Shown here piece after piece: positions 53,166-61,026 of a stretch of 62,826 bases of DNA (position 1 is the first letter of the stretch; every line of letters begins with the position of its first letter). A program made the position numbers and the translations under genes. Where the stretch lies: positions 1 through 62,826 of the forward strand of contig JAJZCR010000014.1 in assembly GCA_021851715.1 (NCBI GenBank), read 5' to 3'. The notes under the pieces are model-generated. The model had not been told where the DNA came from, did no database searches, and saw nothing but the letters and a program-made list of their open reading frames with translations. Origin of the DNA: Planctomycetota bacterium (GTDB lineage Bacteria > Planctomycetota > Phycisphaerae > WQYP01).

Positions 53166-55607
53166 TCAATGCAGGATGATCTTGGGTGGAATGGATGGCA
53201 CAGAACCGCTGCCCCCCTGGCCGAACACGCCGTGGCCGGAATGGCCGCCATGGCCAGCCTGGTTGGAGGAAATATTCCGGCTCACAGATTTACGCGACTT
53301 CCCTTCCACCGAATACAAAACGATATTCGCCGCCAGAGTCTGCGCTGATTTTGGCTCGTAACCATCGATGCCCCAGGTATGCAGTCCCACCAGTCCGCCG
53401 GTAATATCCTGAGGTGAAAAAATAATCACCCAGCGCCCGTGCCGCCGGATGCCCAATAGCCGGGGCTGCAGGCTGTAGCCATGCCGACTGATAAACGCCC
53501 GGCGATATTTCACCACGCCGGCCGCGTGCGAATCAGGCATGGAACCCGCGTAAATAGCGCTGCTGAGGTTGATCGACACCAGGGATTTTGTCGGATAAAT
53601 ATCCACCACCATTCTTCTGAAGGACCGGGCGAATGCCCTGCTGCCGCCGGCCGCATCCGCAAACAGCGTTCCTCCCTGGCTCAAAAACAGATGAAGTTGG
53701 GTTTCCTGCCGCCAGGGAACATGAAACGCCCCCGTTCCGGTCAGATGCGCCAACGGAGTGGCCTGCGCGTTAAGCTCCTTGATGGTCTGTTTTTTGAGAA
53801 TCAGTGTGGTGCGATTTTCCGCCGCCATAATCTGCGCCAGACGCGGCCACGCCGCCGGCTCAGGATTCCAATTTTCGCCTACTCTCAACATGGCCATTTG
53901 TACCCGGCGCACGCTGGAACCCTCTTTCCGGGGTAATCGCAAAGGATGCAACCGCCCCGTCAAACGGTGCTTGCCGGTAGCGTAAAAATAGACGTTGGCC
54001 GCCAGGTCAAACGCCATGGCCTGACTCGTCGATAGGTTGCTTTGCCAAGCCGCACTCATATCGCCGGGCGAATGAATCCACAGGTACCGCACGCCATTGG
54101 AAAGGCCCCAGAGCGGAACGTCGGCCGGAATTTTAAACTGCACATGCCGAAGTGCCGCCGTCGCACCGATCGCGGTCATCGCGTAGCGCCCCCGGACAAC
54201 CTCTGCGGCAATGCGCTTCACCGCATCGGTGAAGGCGGTACCATGGCCGGTGGCCACGGAAAATATCAGGCCGCCATGTTCCACAAAATAACGCAGCCGG
54301 CGGATGTCCCCGGTGGTAAAATGCGGATCGGCCGACCCGGTCATCAGCAGGACCGGCGCGGTAAGCCAATGCTGCGGATTCGATTGAACATTGACGATGC
54401 TCCAGTTCAGCGGCTGTTCAAACTCATGGGCCAGCCACTGGGTCACATTCGCATCGTCGCGTGCCCGCGGATTCCAATTTCCGGGATAATCCAGCTTTTC
54501 AAACACCACGGGGTTCAGCCCGCGCGTCAAAAACAGCAGCGCATAAGCAGTGGCCACGCTGCTGGCCCTGCCGCCCAGACCACGACGTACGCCCAGGACG
54601 TAGCCATCCCAGCCTCCCGTTTTCTGGTTCTGCGTTTTTAGTATTTCCTTTGCACCCTCCTGATACCAGTCCACGGGGCCGATTTGCTTAATACCACCGG
54701 CCAAACCGACGCGCTCCACCCCATACAGATAATACATATTGGAATTGGTCTTTATGTTCTTGGCCAGCCAGGCGATGCCTGCTTGAATATTCTTGTCGGC
54801 ATGGGCCTGGCGATGCACGGCACTGTGCAAATATTGATCCACAACGTACAGGCTGGTAAGACCCGCTGCAGTCATGGCCCTGGTCGAAACTCCATGGCTA
54901 TCATAAGGCCAGCCGCCATCCGGATTCTGGCAGCTTCGCCAGTGTTGCTGGGCTTTCACCCAGTAACGTGTTGGCACCTGCATGCCGGAAAGCTGGGCCT
55001 GCCACACCCCTAACAGGCCGTACTGACTGTTGGAATTATCCCATGGGGTGATGCTGGGATGCCGGTGTATGCCGTAATGGTAAGCCCCGTCCGGGCGCTG
55101 GGACTCCAGCAGATCCTGCGTGGCCCGGGCCAGAGCCACCTGCGATGCCAGTGAATTGCCCGGTGAAACCGTCAAAGCGCTGATTTGCAAAGATGCTACG
55201 TAGGTCCGTTTGGGTGCAATTTTGTCCAGCCAATGCAGCGCCGGCGCTATCCTTTTGGCGTCGCGCTGCAATTGCGGATCGCCTGTGGTTTGTCCGACCT
55301 CCAGCAACGCGTAGAGTGCCAGTGCCGTCTGCCCGCCCCAATATACGTTATCAGGCGAATCAATTTCCCAGAATTTCTTCGGTTTTTCCTTGGCCAGTAA
55401 ATATGCTACGCCACGGTTGATACTTTGCAGAATCGCCGCCCGCGTTACCCGCGTTGGCTTGGCCGCCGCCGGCTTCGCCGCACGTGCCGACGACACTGCA
55501 GCCAACACCGCCGCCAACGCCACCGCGCCCATGCGACGATAGTTAGCCCCCCCTCTTGGCTCCCCACTTCGCATGAAACCTGACTTAATTCCCATTGGCT
55601 GCATCAT
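53166..55607 (-). CDS. large secreted toroid protein with DUF4159-like C-terminus
   Basis: 813 residues. Signal peptide near residues 26-44 (MGAVALAAVLAAVSSARAA). Residues ~60-390 are an (alpha/alpha) toroid of the prenyltransferase/squalene-oxidase type (RGVAYLLAKEKPKKFWEIDS; LLESQRPDGAYHYGIHRH; SCQNPDGGWPYDSHGVSTRA). Residues ~410-790 resemble DUF4159 (VLLMTGSADPHFTTGDIRRL, RYFVEHGGLIFSVATGHG; a second such block with LFADAAGGSRAF). The end is Gly/His-rich (AGHGGHSGHGVFGQGGSG). Such proteins are abundant in planctomycetes; the function is unknown. Several in-frame ATGs near 55607 are possible. Confidence 0.82.
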   Translation of the reverse strand: MMQPMGIKSGFMRSGEPRGGANYRRMGAVALAAVLAAVSSARAAKPAAAKPTRVTRAAILQSINRGVAYLLAKEKPKKFWEIDSPDNVYWGGQTALALYALLEVGQTTGDPQLQRDAKRIAPALHWLDKIAPKRTYVASLQISALTVSPGNSLASQVALARATQDLLESQRPDGAYHYGIHRHPSITPWDNSNSQYGLLGVWQAQLSGMQVPTRYWVKAQQHWRSCQNPDGGWPYDSHGVSTRAMTAAGLTSLYVVDQYLHSAVHRQAHADKNIQAGIAWLAKNIKTNSNMYYLYGVERVGLAGGIKQIGPVDWYQEGAKEILKTQNQKTGGWDGYVLGVRRGLGGRASSVATAYALLFLTRGLNPVVFEKLDYPGNWNPRARDDANVTQWLAHEFEQPLNWSIVNVQSNPQHWLTAPVLLMTGSADPHFTTGDIRRLRYFVEHGGLIFSVATGHGTAFTDAVKRIAAEVVRGRYAMTAIGATAALRHVQFKIPADVPLWGLSNGVRYLWIHSPGDMSAAWQSNLSTSQAMAFDLAANVYFYATGKHRLTGRLHPLRLPRKEGSSVRRVQMAMLRVGENWNPEPAAWPRLAQIMAAENRTTLILKKQTIKELNAQATPLAHLTGTGAFHVPWRQETQLHLFLSQGGTLFADAAGGSRAFARSFRRMVVDIYPTKSLVSINLSSAIYAGSMPDSHAAGVVKYRRAFISRHGYSLQPRLLGIRRHGRWVIIFSPQDITGGLVGLHTWGIDGYEPKSAQTLAANIVLYSVEGKSRKSVSRNISSNQAGHGGHSGHGVFGQGGSGSVPSIPPKIILH

Positions 55608-55708
55608 ACCGACGATTTTATCGACATTTGTGGCTCATTACTATTGAACTATCACGAAAATCCGCCCCTTTGGCCTCGTATTGCTCAATCTGCGGCTCTC
55701 ATGAGGTT

Positions 55709-56362
55709 TTACGACGCTGGAGCGGATGTTACCCCGTTCATTCCCTTTTCTGCCGCAATCGCGTAAAAGGAGCGGCCTTCCAGGGCGTATTTTTTTTCAA
55801 AATTGGTGCCTACCACGCCGCCGGCCTCTTGTGGCAATGGAGATTCAAACGGTATCTGGGCCAAAACACCCTGGCCGGCAAAAACCGTCCTTATCCACTC
55901 AAAATACTCCGCGTGATCCGTTACCACCCGCACCTGGCCACCCGGCACCAGAATTCGGTGCATTTCTCTTAAGAATTCCGGTTGAATCAATCGTCGCTTG
56001 TGATGGCGGCTTTTCGGCCATGGATCCGGGAAATACACATGCACCGCCGCAACGGCATTGTCAGGTACATGACACCGTATCCACCAGAGCGCCTCTGCAT
56101 GAACCATACGCGCATTGGCTAGCCCGTGGCGACGAAAACGATCCGCGGCAAAATCGCAATAGGCTTTGGCCCATTCCATGCCGATATAATTGTGCTGCGG
56201 ATGCATCTGGGCCACAGCCAGAATAAAAGTGCCCTTGCCGGAACCGATTTCCAACTCAACGGCATGATTATTACCAAATATATCCGTCCATTTAATTTTT
56301 CCCGCCGCATCCGGCACGGTCAAAAGATTTGGCGCGGGATCTAGATTCGAGCGTAAAGCCAT
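55709..56362 (-). CDS. trmB: tRNA (guanine-N7-)-methyltransferase
   Basis: 217 residues. TrmB methylates G46 of tRNA with SAM. ELEIGSGKGTFILAVAQMHP is the SAM-binding motif, NYIGMEWAKAY follows, and the VYFPDPWPKSRHHKRRLIQP block with catalytic Asp is diagnostic; GGQVRVVTDHAEYFEWI closes the domain. ATG at 56362, weak ribosome site. A structured element ending in T6 lies 40 bases upstream on the same strand. Confidence 0.94.
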   Translation of the reverse strand: MALRSNLDPAPNLLTVPDAAGKIKWTDIFGNNHAVELEIGSGKGTFILAVAQMHPQHNYIGMEWAKAYCDFAADRFRRHGLANARMVHAEALWWIRCHVPDNAVAAVHVYFPDPWPKSRHHKRRLIQPEFLREMHRILVPGGQVRVVTDHAEYFEWIRTVFAGQGVLAQIPFESPLPQEAGGVVGTNFEKKYALEGRSFYAIAAEKGMNGVTSAPAS

Positions 56363-56400
56363 GTTGAATCAGTCACACTGCTCACAAAAGCCACTCAACG

Positions 56401-56479
56401 AAAAAAGCCGCCACAGGGCTGCCGAGTGGGGCGCGGCAGCTTGCGTGTGGGCAAAAGTGGGATCCCACACGGTGGCGGC
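56401..56479 (-). ncRNA. candidate structured RNA: three-way junction ending in a T-tract
   Basis: On the minus strand an outer 8-pair stem (GCCGCCAC 56479-56472 with GTGGCGGC 56414-56407) encloses two perfect 7-pair hairpins: GTGTGGG/CCCACAC (56470-56464 and 56451-56445) and GCTGCCG/CGGCAGC (56440-56434 and 56424-56418). TTTTTT follows at once (56406-56401). It may be the 3' end of a small RNA whose 5' part reaches towards 56700, or a riboswitch/attenuator ahead of trmB. It does not match RNase P, tmRNA or SRP RNA by motif. The gap 56480-56935 shows no gene; it holds further pairing such as TCGCCCC/GGGGCGA. Confidence 0.5.
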
Positions 56480-56935
56480 AAGGATCGTGTTGTGCGCATG
56501 CGTTGCGGTGGACTTAGAAATTCATCCGTGAAAGCGTGCCGACCACAGTCATCCTGAATCGACCGAAGCGCTGCTCTATATCAGCTTTCCCCAAGCTCTT
56601 CGTCGCCCCTTTCGGACCATGACCGCACGGCTTTGTTCAAGTACCCGCTATCGGCACTACCCGTCGCGACCACCGGTGGGGCGATCAGACCCAAGCATGT
56701 AAAACATGTTGAATCTACCATTATTCTAGGCCGCCGTTGGCCTTAGTCAAGAAATAGTGAAAATTGCCAATAATTGCCGTTTATTTACAATGCCAAAATT
56801 AAACAAGATTATCCAGAATTATGAAGCCTTAAGGCATCACGTCCGGCCCCGCCATCCCTCTGCCGCCACCCACCCTCCAAACTGCAGCCGGGAGTGGCTT
56901 TCTACCGTCAATATGCTACATTACGCTCTATCCAT

Positions 56936-57010
56936 CGGGGCGTAGCTCAGCTTGGCTAGAGCACCTGGTTTGGGACCAGGGGGTCGCAGGTTCAAATCCT
57001 GTCGCCCCGA
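56936..57010 (+). tRNA. tRNA-Pro (anticodon TGG)
   Basis: A full cloverleaf: acceptor CGGGGCG/CGCCCCG, D-arm GCTC...GAGC, anticodon stem CCTGG/CCAGG around TTTGGGA (TGG reads proline codons), T-arm GCAGG-TTCAAAT-CCTGT, discriminator A. The 3' CCA is not encoded. Confidence 0.96.
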
Positions 57011-57035
57011 TTTTTTTTGCCCGCGGGCAAAAAAA
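57011..57035. terminator. palindrome after tRNA-Pro
   Basis: T8 GCCCGCGGGC A7 directly after the tRNA is nearly a perfect palindrome and can fold in either direction. It is probably a processing or termination site for the tRNA transcript; the T-tract lies in the 5' arm, so it is not a classical terminator. Confidence 0.5.
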
Positions 57036-57157
57036 TAGAGCAGGAGACTTGAGACGGTAGAGCAAAACCGGCTCAATCCAAGAACCTGCGGGTACCAGCC
57101 GCTCCGCCGCCTGCTGAGGCCTGTGCTCAACCTTCTATTCTCATTGTTGGACCGCAG

Positions 57158-57331
57158 ATGGCTTTTACCTTTGAAAAATTAATCGTCTATCAGAAAGCCA
57201 TTTCCTACGCTGATTGCATTTGCGCCATTACCGAAAAGTTCCCCCGTGGCTAAGGCTTCTTTTCCGATCAACTCAACCGTGCGTCCGTTTCCATCGTCGC
57301 CAATATCGCCGAAGGCAATGGACGATTTACA
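57158..57331 (+). pseudogene. broken four-helix-bundle protein (23S rRNA IVP family)
   Basis: From an ATG at 57158 the frame reads MAFTFEKLIVYQKAISYADC, then ICAITEKFPRG, a TAA stop where the family normally has Tyr or Phe, and then GFFSDQLNRASVSIVANIAE, GNGRFT. This is the first ~55 residues of the four-helix-bundle family found in 23S rRNA intervening sequences and as free genes. The nonsense codon and the loss of the C-terminal half show it is inactive. In the rest of 57036-57551 I see no gene. Confidence 0.8.
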
Positions 57332-57551
57332 ATTCCGGCATCACACCCGCAGCCACGCGGAGGATTAACCCTAATCCCCCCACATCCCCTTTTCGCGATG
57401 CCCCTCCACGGGGAAACGCCGACCAAAACCTCCCATGAAAGCCATCTGCCGCCGACGCTCTTTTCCATTTGCACCCAGCACATGAAAACCTATACTACCC
57501 CGTAGCCATTTTTATACGGAAATGTGCCATCGCTGCCCATAAGGAGCACCT

Positions 57552-58952
57552 ATGTCGCTTGCCCTGCGAACTTGGAAAACGTTACAGATATCGCTGCTGG
57601 CTGTTGGTTTGTGCAAACCCCTCTGGGCAAGCGTCAACAGCCCCTCCGCACCACGATGGAATCATCAATCTATCGCCCTGGCCAGTGTCGGCAATGTTCC
57701 GCCCCCAACCACCGATGGCACTACACCGCTGACCATGCAGGCGATCAAATCGGCTGCGATGCAACGTGTTGAAGCCAAATTAACCCGTGAAAAAGCGATG
57801 CTAAGGCAAGAACTGCTGGCGGCCGATACCAAGGAAATCAGTGGCCTTAAAGCCGCCATCACCGCAGCCATGAAAAGTGGGAATGTCAATGCAGTGCTGG
57901 CCGCACATCACCTGCTCAAAGCGGCACAACTTCAACGCCAAGACGATCACACAGCGCCGCCGTTTGTTGGTCCGTCCCCCGCCAACCAAACGGCGGGTGC
58001 GGCCTTTCCGCCATTGCGGTCAATCGTGGTGGCCCGCACACAAGTAACGCAAAGGGCCGCCAAGGCCTGGGCAACCGCCTGGGCCCAAGCCCAAGTGGCC
58101 TACCCGCAATTGGTCATCAAAGCAATTCAGCGGCAGATTATCAGCATCAAGGCGGCGCTGAAAGCCGACATGGCCGCGGGCAACGTCCACGCAGTGATTC
58201 GTGCAGCCAAGACCCTGAAGTTGGCCCAGGCGGAAATCGGGCGGCAACGCCAGGCAATCCGCAACGCCAAGGCTCAACCGGCCATCGCCACCGGTATCGG
58301 CGGTTCGCTGCCTGGCTCGGCTGCGTACCATATTGAGTGGCCCGGCCGACCGGCCATCGCCACCAGTTCCAGCAGTTCGCTGGCCCCCTTCGGCGTATCT
58401 GGCGGCGGCGTGGGCACCGTCCCGCAATTCAGCTATGTCGGCCAGGGGGGTAATGCCACACGCATCGTCTACATTCTGGATTATGAAGGTAGCACCTTGG
58501 AGAACTTCCAATTTCTTAAGAGTCACCTGCGCAAATCCATTGATGGACTGGTGCCGCTGCAATCCTTTGCGGTCATTGTGTTTCGGAAAAACTATAAAAT
58601 TCTCGGCCCGAATCGCCTGGTCCATGCCACGCTCCGCAATAAGCAGGATTTTTTCAAGCGGTTCCGCACGGTAACGCCTGCCGGTGCAGCGGAATACCGG
58701 TACCGTTATTTCGCACGGCCATTTAAGGCGGCGTTTCGCCTGCACCCGCAAATTATTTATTTCCTCACCAAAGGGGCCTTTGACCCCAAGCTGATTTCCT
58801 ACATCAGGCACCTCAATAAAAATCACGCCGTACATATTTATACCTACGCCTTTACCTTACAAGATCCGGTATCGAGGGCCAATCTTAAAAAAATTGCCAG
58901 AGAAAATGGCGGTGAATACAAATATATATCCCGACAGAAAGCGGGGCAGTAA
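57552..58952 (+). CDS. secreted protein with VWA-like C-terminal domain
   Basis: 466 residues. Signal peptide (TLQISLLAVGLCKPLWASV), a helical, Ala/Gln-rich middle (residues 65-240), a Gly-rich linker (VSGGGVGTVPQFSYVGQG) and a C-terminal domain of ~170 residues that resembles a von Willebrand A fold: TRIVYILDYEGSTLENFQFL in place of the D-x-S-x-S metal site, FAVIVFRKNYK, IIYFLTKGAFDPKLI, HIYTYAFTLQDP. The metal site is degenerate (Asp-Tyr-Glu-Gly-Ser). Similar proteins occur next to secretion genes in planctomycetes. AAGGAG 6 bases before the ATG. Confidence 0.8.
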   Translation: MSLALRTWKTLQISLLAVGLCKPLWASVNSPSAPRWNHQSIALASVGNVPPPTTDGTTPLTMQAIKSAAMQRVEAKLTREKAMLRQELLAADTKEISGLKAAITAAMKSGNVNAVLAAHHLLKAAQLQRQDDHTAPPFVGPSPANQTAGAAFPPLRSIVVARTQVTQRAAKAWATAWAQAQVAYPQLVIKAIQRQIISIKAALKADMAAGNVHAVIRAAKTLKLAQAEIGRQRQAIRNAKAQPAIATGIGGSLPGSAAYHIEWPGRPAIATSSSSSLAPFGVSGGGVGTVPQFSYVGQGGNATRIVYILDYEGSTLENFQFLKSHLRKSIDGLVPLQSFAVIVFRKNYKILGPNRLVHATLRNKQDFFKRFRTVTPAGAAEYRYRYFARPFKAAFRLHPQIIYFLTKGAFDPKLISYIRHLNKNHAVHIYTYAFTLQDPVSRANLKKIARENGGEYKYISRQKAGQ

Positions 58953-59102
58953 CCCAAACCCTGCGGTTGCGCAAGTCAACTGTTGTTGGGGCCATTGGAT
59001 ATTGCTTGGTCAGAGCAGGGCTTGAACGGAAAGGCACGCCACGTCCTGCTGCGTACGTCCAGTATGCACTTTCCCGGATTCAACCTAATGTGGATGCGAT
59101 TC

Positions 59103-59288
59103 TTATTGTTCGCCCTGCCGTTCCAGGCTCTCGACGGCCTCGTCCATCGCCCGCCGCCGCTGGCGACGCCATCGCTGCGTCCGGCGAACGCCCCAAACTG
59201 CAATCAACCCCAGTCCAAGGACTATGAGAACAAGCCCCACCACCCTCGCGTCCGTGATAAGCTCAACATTATGGGTGTGAATCACCAT
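59103..59288 (-). CDS. small single-span membrane protein
   Basis: 61 residues: a short N-terminus, one membrane helix (VVGLVLIVLGLGLIAVWGV) and an Arg-rich cytoplasmic tail (RRTQRWRRQRRRAMDEAVES). The positive tail fixes an outside-in topology. It follows the small gene ending at 59295 by 6 bases on the same strand. No homologue is recognised. Confidence 0.55.
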   Translation of the reverse strand: MVIHTHNVELITDARVVGLVLIVLGLGLIAVWGVRRTQRWRRQRRRAMDEAVESLERQGEQ

Positions 59289-59294
59289 TGCAAG

Positions 59295-59633
59295 TTATTG
59301 ATATTTTTGTTTCTTGTCAAACCACTCCATCGACAGCCCAAACGCTTGGTGAAGCCTTCTTTGAGACTGCAAGGGCAGTTTGCCAGGCAGTCCATGCCCG
59401 CTCGCATCCGCCCCGCCAAGCATCTCCCTTTGGATAGCTCCGGCCACCCGGCGATGATCACGATACAAATCTAGCCATAACCGCACATCTGGCGGACTTT
59501 CCGGCCACTGCTTTCGACAATTTGCCACCATGTCCGGCAGTTCACATCCCCACCGCACCACGGCTGCGGCAAACGTAGCCATAAACTCATTTGGCTAGCT
59601 GTTGATCCACCGTTCAATAGGTACCTTATTCAT
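59295..59633 (-). pseudogene. small gene Y interrupted by a TAG codon
   Basis: From an ATG at 59633 the frame reads MNKVPIERWINS, then TAG (59595-59597), then PNEFMATFAAAVVRWGCELP and on to a stop at 59295. The paralogue at 62427 reads MNRVPIQQRIDSQPNKAMAT, so the TAG replaces a Gln codon (CAG) and the frame after it stays coding for ~100 residues (ending FGLSMEWFDKKQKYQ). Either a pseudogene with a nonsense mutation, a 95-residue protein restarting at the ATG 59582, or a read-through product. Function unknown. Confidence 0.6.
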
Positions 59634-59670
59634 AGCTCGGTTTCATACCCGCAACGACACGGAGCATTAG

Positions 59671-59707
59671 AGGCGGTGCTCCCACGTTCACAGCACCGCC
59701 TTTTTTT
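59671..59707 (+). terminator. strong plus-strand intrinsic terminator with no matching upstream gene
   Basis: A perfect 10-pair stem AGGCGGTGCT/AGCACCGCCT with an 11-base loop is followed by T7 on the plus strand. The nearest plus-strand gene ends 720 bases earlier, while minus-strand genes flank the site. It could end a long 3' UTR of the VWA-like gene or an unannotated antisense RNA. In 59634-59900 I recognise nothing else. Confidence 0.75.
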
Positions 59708-59900
59708 GGATGCAGATGGTGCGATCGCCATGGATAGAAATTGCAGTCTGCAATGCGGCAATCGCCAGGGCGATAAGCAAAACCAGAATAATGAACATGA
59801 ACAACTCGGCGACCACTATCTGATGTTCTACCTTGCATCAGACCATCATCCACACCAATGCCACCGACACACTCTTTTCCGCCATGATACCTTTTCGGGG

Positions 59901-61025
59901 TTATCGCAGCGCCTGCCACTGCTGCCACCTGGCCACAATTTTCCTATTCAGCGGCCCCGGCTTGGCGACAATTTTCGCGTACCAGTCCTCCAACCAATTA
60001 CCTTGGGTCAGCACACCGGCCTTGGCCGCCGGAGTAGGCAACACCTGATGGACCAGATAAAGCTGCTTAAGCACCGCATAAAATACATTGGCGGAATACC
60101 GCCCGTTGGCTCTGTAAATCGCCAGGTAACTTTGCCCATCCCGGCATAGGTCAACCGTGCTTAAACCATCGGTGTCGTTGATCACCGCCATGTACCGCAG
60201 GGTTTCCAGATTCCGCTGGTAGCGGTAATAGCTTTGCGGATAGCCCAGCACCAGTGGCCCCGGATGGCTTCTGTTTTGCGGTCCTTTCGCCGGCTGGAGG
60301 ATTTTTTTGGCGTTTTCCAAGGCGATGACGGCATGGCCGATGGAAAGCTGAATCAGATTTCGTTTGGCAATGGGGCTGCGCATTTCCCCCAGCCGCTGGT
60401 TCAGCAGGTACATATACAGCTTGCCCGGCCCCGGGCCGGAGGCGGGCAGGCCCTGGGCGACGGCGGCGCGAACCCACGCGGCGCGTTTTTGTTTGGCCAG
60501 CACGGCAAAAATTCTCTGGGCAAAAATAATGACTTTATCCTGATTTTGCCTCACCCCACGGGCATGGCAGAGCATCGCAAAGGAATGAATAAATGCCGTC
60601 TCATCATCCAACCACACCAGGCAAAACGTGCGTGCCCGCGTGGCCGGGAACCACAGATACGGCTTGGTTTTATCCGCAGCAAATTTTTGCATCCGCACCG
60701 CGTATTTATCCAAGTCCACCGTGTTGTTCGTCACCACCGCCGTGGCGATGCGGAGGTACCACGGGTTGAGGACGTGCAGCGCGGGGTCGTGGAGCCATGG
60801 CTGGATGGTGGTGGCACGGTGGACGACACGCGCTGGGGCCACCGGGCCCACGTTTCGAAGGACGACCGGTACCGGCGGCAGGTTTCCAACGGAAGGCATG
60901 CGCTGGCTCACGGAGGCCCAAGCGGCGGAATGGCCGCACACCAATACCGCGATGGCAGTTGCCGCGGCGCGCACCAGCCTTTTCTTCGCGCTGGATTCCT
61001 TTTTTCTTCGAACCTCCCTGGCCAT
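59901..61025 (-). CDS. secreted protein, unknown function
   Basis: 374 residues. A signal peptide (RLVRAAATAIAVLVCGHSAA, then WAS) is followed by a mostly helical domain (PWYLRIATAVVTNNTVDLDK; ARTFCLVWLDDETAFIHSFA; NLIQLSIGHAVIALENAKKI). I recognise no family. ATG at 61025, one base after the stop of the gene at 61027, with GGAGGTAAT as ribosome site inside that gene's end, so the two are translated together and probably act together. Confidence 0.78.
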   Translation of the reverse strand: MAREVRRKKESSAKKRLVRAAATAIAVLVCGHSAAWASVSQRMPSVGNLPPVPVVLRNVGPVAPARVVHRATTIQPWLHDPALHVLNPWYLRIATAVVTNNTVDLDKYAVRMQKFAADKTKPYLWFPATRARTFCLVWLDDETAFIHSFAMLCHARGVRQNQDKVIIFAQRIFAVLAKQKRAAWVRAAVAQGLPASGPGPGKLYMYLLNQRLGEMRSPIAKRNLIQLSIGHAVIALENAKKILQPAKGPQNRSHPGPLVLGYPQSYYRYQRNLETLRYMAVINDTDGLSTVDLCRDGQSYLAIYRANGRYSANVFYAVLKQLYLVHQVLPTPAAKAGVLTQGNWLEDWYAKIVAKPGPLNRKIVARWQQWQALR

Positions 61026-61026
61026 A

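Noticed and set aside
56401..56720. RNase P, tmRNA or SRP RNA
   Set aside because: I looked for their hallmark sequences (for example the RNase P AGAGGGUGAAA block, the tmRNA T-arm with CCA, and the SRP GGUCAGG...AGCAG loop) on both strands and did not find convincing matches; one SRP-like stretch (GGTCATGGTCCGAAAGG) lacks the opposite strand of the loop.
58020..58835. A 271-residue minus-strand frame opposite the VWA-like gene
   Set aside because: The plus-strand gene has a strong ribosome site, a signal peptide and a recognisable domain; the antisense frame has no such support.
58983..59474. A plus-strand 163-residue frame that could fit the orphan terminator at 59671
   Set aside because: Composition looks random (His/Pro/Leu-rich, no domain) and the minus-strand genes there have a paralogue and a membrane helix.
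59626..59928. A 100-residue minus-strand frame ending RVVAGMKPSYE
   Set aside because: Only its last ~12 residues resemble the region upstream of gene Y', where the frame is closed by a stop about 20 codons earlier; the body looks non-coding and contains the terminator hairpin.
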